From an uncultured Flavobacteriales bacterium (GTDB taxonomy: Bacteria; Bacteroidota; Bacteroidia; Flavobacteriales; Crocinitomicaceae), in assembly GCA_946886545.1 (NCBI GenBank), contig CAMPIU010000102.1, positions 1 to 8,665 of the forward strand: a stretch of DNA of 8,665 nt. The letters are read 5' to 3'. This document shows positions 6,748 through 8,665 of the stretch, in pieces. Both the position numbers and the translations under genes were made by a program. The notes below the pieces were generated by a model that was not told the origin of the DNA, searched no databases, and worked only from the letters and a program-made list of their open reading frames with translations. The first letter of the stretch is position 1; each line of letters begins with the position of its first letter.

Positions 6748-6835
6748 CCGCAAAGAATAGCTTAAAGGGAATTTCAAACTTAGCGTTCCCTACGCCTTCG
6801 CTGTAGCTATGGCATAAGCGTTGCGTCTTTGCGGT
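6747..6835. repeat. 89-bp palindromic intergenic element with 10-bp terminal inverted repeats
   Basis: The ends ACCGCAAAGA (6747-6756) and TCTTTGCGGT (6826-6835) are perfect reverse complements. Nested inside are GCTTA (6760-6764) with TAAGC (6815-6819) and GGGAA (6767-6771) with TTCCC (6786-6790), so the whole unit can fold on itself. It encodes nothing. It begins with the last base of the upstream TAA stop and ends 16 bp before the aroK ATG. The size, terminal repeats and placement resemble a MITE- or REP-like dispersed element. I recall CTTTGCGGT-type ends as common in Bacteroidota intergenic regions, but have not searched. Confidence 0.65.
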
Positions 6836-6851
6836 GAAAAATTATGTAGTA

Positions 6852-7382
6852 ATGATAGAACAACATATTTTTCTCATCGGATTTATGGGAAGTGGTAAAT
6901 CAACCGTTGGAAAATTATTAGCAGAGCGGCTGAATCTTCCGTTTATAGATTCGGATAAGGAAATAGAAAGGAATACTGGAAAGACAATTAATGAGATCTT
7001 TTCTGAAGAAGGAGAAGAAGCTTTTCGCAAGATGGAAATGACTTTTTTGACGCAATTAAAATCCACGAAACCCTCTGTTATTGCAGTTGGAGGAGGACTT
7101 CCGGCAAACGAAGGAGCACTTGAATTAATGCATAAAATTGGTTTGGTTATTTATTTGAATACCAGTCTCCTGACATTGATTAAACGTCTGAAAGAAGAAA
7201 AGCATTTGAGACCTTTACTAAAGAACTTGGGTGACTCCGAATTTCATCCGTTTGTGGAAGGCTTATTAAGTGAGCGGGTTCATTTTTACAAGCAGGCAAA
7301 GCTTATCATGCCGAATGAACGAAATTCACCTATTGAGTTAGTTGAAAAATTGATTAAAGACTTGAGCAAACTTATTTTTTAG
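6852..7382 (+). CDS. aroK: shikimate kinase
   Basis: This cytoplasmic enzyme phosphorylates shikimate at O3 with ATP, the fifth step of the chorismate pathway to aromatic amino acids. It is 176 residues, the usual size. The P-loop is GFMGSGKST (10-18), the shikimate-contacting Asp pair is D33/D35 in FIDSDKEIE, R59 in FRKME binds shikimate, and the Walker-B-like VGGG is at 79-82. R120 in LRPLL is the lid arginine, and R142 in SERVHFY is the second substrate arginine. The ATG at 6852 gives the normal family N-terminus, with the P-loop about 10 residues in. A GTG at 6834 would add six residues but lies in the terminal arm of the 89-bp repeat, so it is rejected. The stop codon directly abuts the stop of the convergent membrane-protein gene. 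The first gene upstream on the same strand is the class V enzyme, 104 bp away. Confidence 0.95.
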   Translation: MIEQHIFLIGFMGSGKSTVGKLLAERLNLPFIDSDKEIERNTGKTINEIFSEEGEEAFRKMEMTFLTQLKSTKPSVIAVGGGLPANEGALELMHKIGLVIYLNTSLLTLIKRLKEEKHLRPLLKNLGDSEFHPFVEGLLSERVHFYKQAKLIMPNERNSPIELVEKLIKDLSKLIF

Positions 7383-7985
7383 TTATTCAGAATCTTCATC
7401 AATCCCAAAGAAATTAGTTTTTTCTCCCCGAACTTCTTTATTCAGGAAATAATAATATAAACTGGAATGACCGATTAGCAGAAAGAATGTGATCTTATCA
7501 AAAGCGGTGGTGTCGTGGTGCCAATATGAAAATCCCAAGAGAAACCACATGGCAAGCAAATAAACTGCGCCGGCAACCCAGATAAAATAGATGAAATAAA
7601 CATTCTTCCGCCATTGGAGCACCAAGCCGATAAAAAGTCCTGCCCACGCAATCAGAGCGATGTTATAAAATGTGATCAGGCTTTTTTGAAAATCATCTCC
7701 AACAAATCCAAGGGCTTCTCCACGTTGTTCAATGAGTGAATGAACATCTAATCCTTTTTCTTTTTCTATCCAATCGGTATTTGTAAGAACCATGTAGCCC
7801 AGAATAATCCAAACTAAAAACACAGTCCAGATAATGATTCCCAGGTAAAAACTGATCTGCGTATAAGTATCCGGAGATTCTTTCCCGAAAATCAAGTTGC
7901 GTAATCTGGTCAAAATAGGAATGGGGCTTTCAAGATGAGCCTCAAATTCTTCCCGGAATGAATGTTTTTTATCAGAATCAGTCAC
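7383..7985 (-). CDS. four-helix membrane protein of unknown function
   Basis: I do not recognise a family. The 200-residue protein has a charged soluble N-terminus (1-42) and four hydrophobic segments at about 43-66, 103-124, 129-153 and 163-181. It ends in an acidic tail (FGIDEDSE). The 67-102 stretch between helices 1 and 2 is polar. The helices are rich in Trp, Tyr and Phe, and an SYWHHD motif (153-158) follows helix 3. There is no cleavable signal peptide. It resembles the small 2TM/4TM membrane proteins common near metabolic genes in flavobacteria. The start is GTG at 7985; the next Met (M65) lies inside helix 1, so GTG is the only sensible start. The stop abuts the aroK stop. The gene is divergent from the transglutaminase-like gene with 26 bp between starts, which may reflect shared control. 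Confidence 0.75.
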   Translation of the reverse strand: MTDSDKKHSFREEFEAHLESPIPILTRLRNLIFGKESPDTYTQISFYLGIIIWTVFLVWIILGYMVLTNTDWIEKEKGLDVHSLIEQRGEALGFVGDDFQKSLITFYNIALIAWAGLFIGLVLQWRKNVYFIYFIWVAGAVYLLAMWFLLGFSYWHHDTTAFDKITFFLLIGHSSLYYYFLNKEVRGEKTNFFGIDEDSE

Positions 7986-7989
7986 TCAA

Positions 7990-7997
7990 CGAATTTA
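7990..7997 (-). promoter_or_regulatory. possible -7 element of the membrane-protein gene
   Basis: Read on the minus strand, TAAATTCG is one base from TAnnTTTG. It ends 4 bp before the GTG start, so the transcript would be leaderless or nearly so. No -33 TTTG is seen at the usual spacing. The evidence is weak. Confidence 0.25.
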
Positions 7998-7999
7998 AC

Positions 8000-8007
8000 T
8001 AATTTCG
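8000..8007 (+). promoter_or_regulatory. possible -7 element of the transglutaminase-like gene
   Basis: TAATTTCG is one base from TAnnTTTG and ends 4 bp before the ATG at 8012, so a very short or absent leader is predicted. It stands back to back with the minus-strand candidate at 7990-7997, so the -33 region of each promoter would lie in the coding sequence of the other gene. Confidence 0.3.
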
Positions 8008-8011
8008 CAGA

Positions 8012-8665
8012 ATGGATGTGCAAAATCAGGAAGTAAAATGGGAAGAATTCCTTTTGGAAACTCCGCAGATGAATTATTCAGACCCGGAAGTACAGCAATT
8101 CATTCAAAGGATTCCGGTTTATTCTGATCCGGTCCAACAGGCTGTTGCAATTTATCAAACAGTGCGTGACTCGTTTCTGTATGATCCTTATCATTTGGAT
8201 CTGCGACCTGGTTTTTTAAAAGCAAGTGTTATTGTTTTAAAAAAACGAGCCTGGTGCGTAGAAAAAGCAGTTCTTGCCTGTGCTTGTTTTCGCTCCTTTG
8301 GTTTTCCGGCCAGACTGGGTTTCGGGATAGTCAAAAATCATATAGGTGTGGAGAAATTACTGACTTATCTGAAGCGCGAGGAAATTGTCTTTCATGGTTA
8401 TGTGGAAGTGTGGATTGAAGGGAAATGGAGTAAATGTACTCCGGCATTCGATCCCAGGATTTGTAAATTAAGCGGGGTTCCTTTATTGGAATGGAATGGG
8501 AGGGAAGACTCTCTTTTCCAGACTTATGTTGAAGGAAATCAGTTTATGGAGTATTTGCATTTTTATGGGGAATTTGGAGATGTGCCTTTTGAACTGATGC
8601 ACCGGGAAATGCGTGAGTATTATCCGGATTTATTTGATAATCCCATAGATACTAGGGCTTTTTCC
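8012..8665 (+). CDS. transglutaminase-like superfamily protein, 3' end cut by the window edge
   Basis: The 218 visible residues form one open frame without a stop, so the end lies beyond the window. The pattern is that of a transglutaminase-like (papain-fold) core. A Cys sits in KKRAWCVEKAVLACACFRSFGFPAR (C82), with the typical helix and GFPAR strand after it. A His is in FHGYVEVWIEGKW (H128), with the family's V-x-V-W-x-x-G-x-W strand. An Asp is in TPAFDP (D147). The C82-H128-D147 triad is therefore intact, and the protein could be a cysteine protease, amidase or acyl-transfer enzyme. No signal peptide or membrane segment is seen, so it is likely cytoplasmic. The substrate is unknown. Further cysteines at 90, 92, 142 and 150 are notable. 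The ATG at 8012 follows a possible -7 element, and the residues after it are soluble and ordinary. The gene is divergent from the four-helix membrane-protein gene. Confidence 0.75.
   Translation, partial: MDVQNQEVKWEEFLLETPQMNYSDPEVQQFIQRIPVYSDPVQQAVAIYQTVRDSFLYDPYHLDLRPGFLKASVIVLKKRAWCVEKAVLACACFRSFGFPARLGFGIVKNHIGVEKLLTYLKREEIVFHGYVEVWIEGKWSKCTPAFDPRICKLSGVPLLEWNGREDSLFQTYVEGNQFMEYLHFYGEFGDVPFELMHREMREYYPDLFDNPIDTRAFS

Noticed and set aside
6834..6851. GTG at 6834 as the aroK start
   Set aside because: It is part of the terminal arm of the 89-bp repeat, and the ATG at 6852 puts the P-loop at its normal distance from the N-terminus.
1..8665. A new defence, secretion or biosynthetic system
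   Set aside because: All but one gene fall into known families with ordinary roles, and the unknown membrane protein has no supporting cluster visible here; no CRISPR repeats, integrase or transposase were seen.

Overview
The window reads as chromosomal DNA of a member of the Bacteroidota, most likely a flavobacterium-like organism. The evidence is a moderately AT-rich composition, starts without Shine-Dalgarno sequences, promoter elements of the Bacteroidota type (TTTG / TAnnTTTG) placed very close to start codons, and a gene order (Crp/Fnr regulator, hemN, ccoI-type copper ATPase) that I associate with cbb3-oxidase loci of this phylum. Genus-level assignment is not possible from the sequence alone.

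Left block (1-4100) is a low-oxygen respiration module. On the minus strand, hemN (oxygen-independent coproporphyrinogen III oxidase) is followed with no gap by a CcoI/FixI-type Cu(+) P-type ATPase that runs off the left edge. Divergent to them, on the plus strand, is a Crp/Fnr-family regulator with several cysteines. The 115-bp gap between hemN and the regulator holds one perfect TGAT-N4-ATCA palindrome (FNR-box type). It sits next to the presumed -33 elements of both divergent promoters, at class II activator spacing in each direction. This is the best regulatory signal in the window. It suggests that one site lets the regulator control both itself and the heme/copper genes needed for cbb3 oxidase.

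Middle block (4194-7382) has three plus-strand metabolic genes: pepT (tripeptidase), a class V PLP-dependent enzyme of the isopenicillin-N-epimerase-like group with unknown substrate, and aroK (shikimate kinase). The two gaps on either side of the class V gene hold two different palindromic elements. One is a perfect 18-bp palindrome with associated repeats. The other is an 89-bp element with 10-bp terminal inverted repeats that begins in the stop codon of the upstream gene. Both look like dispersed intergenic repeats rather than ordinary terminators.

Right block (7383-8665) has a four-helix membrane protein of unknown function on the minus strand, whose stop codon abuts that of aroK, and a divergent transglutaminase-like protein with a complete Cys-His-Asp triad, cut by the right edge. 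Only 26 bp separate their start codons, so their promoters must overlap.

I see no CRISPR array, rRNA, tRNA, transposase, prophage or defence gene. I did not find an evidently new multi-gene system. The items most worth following are the shared FNR-type operator, the two palindromic intergenic elements, and the unknown pair at the right edge.
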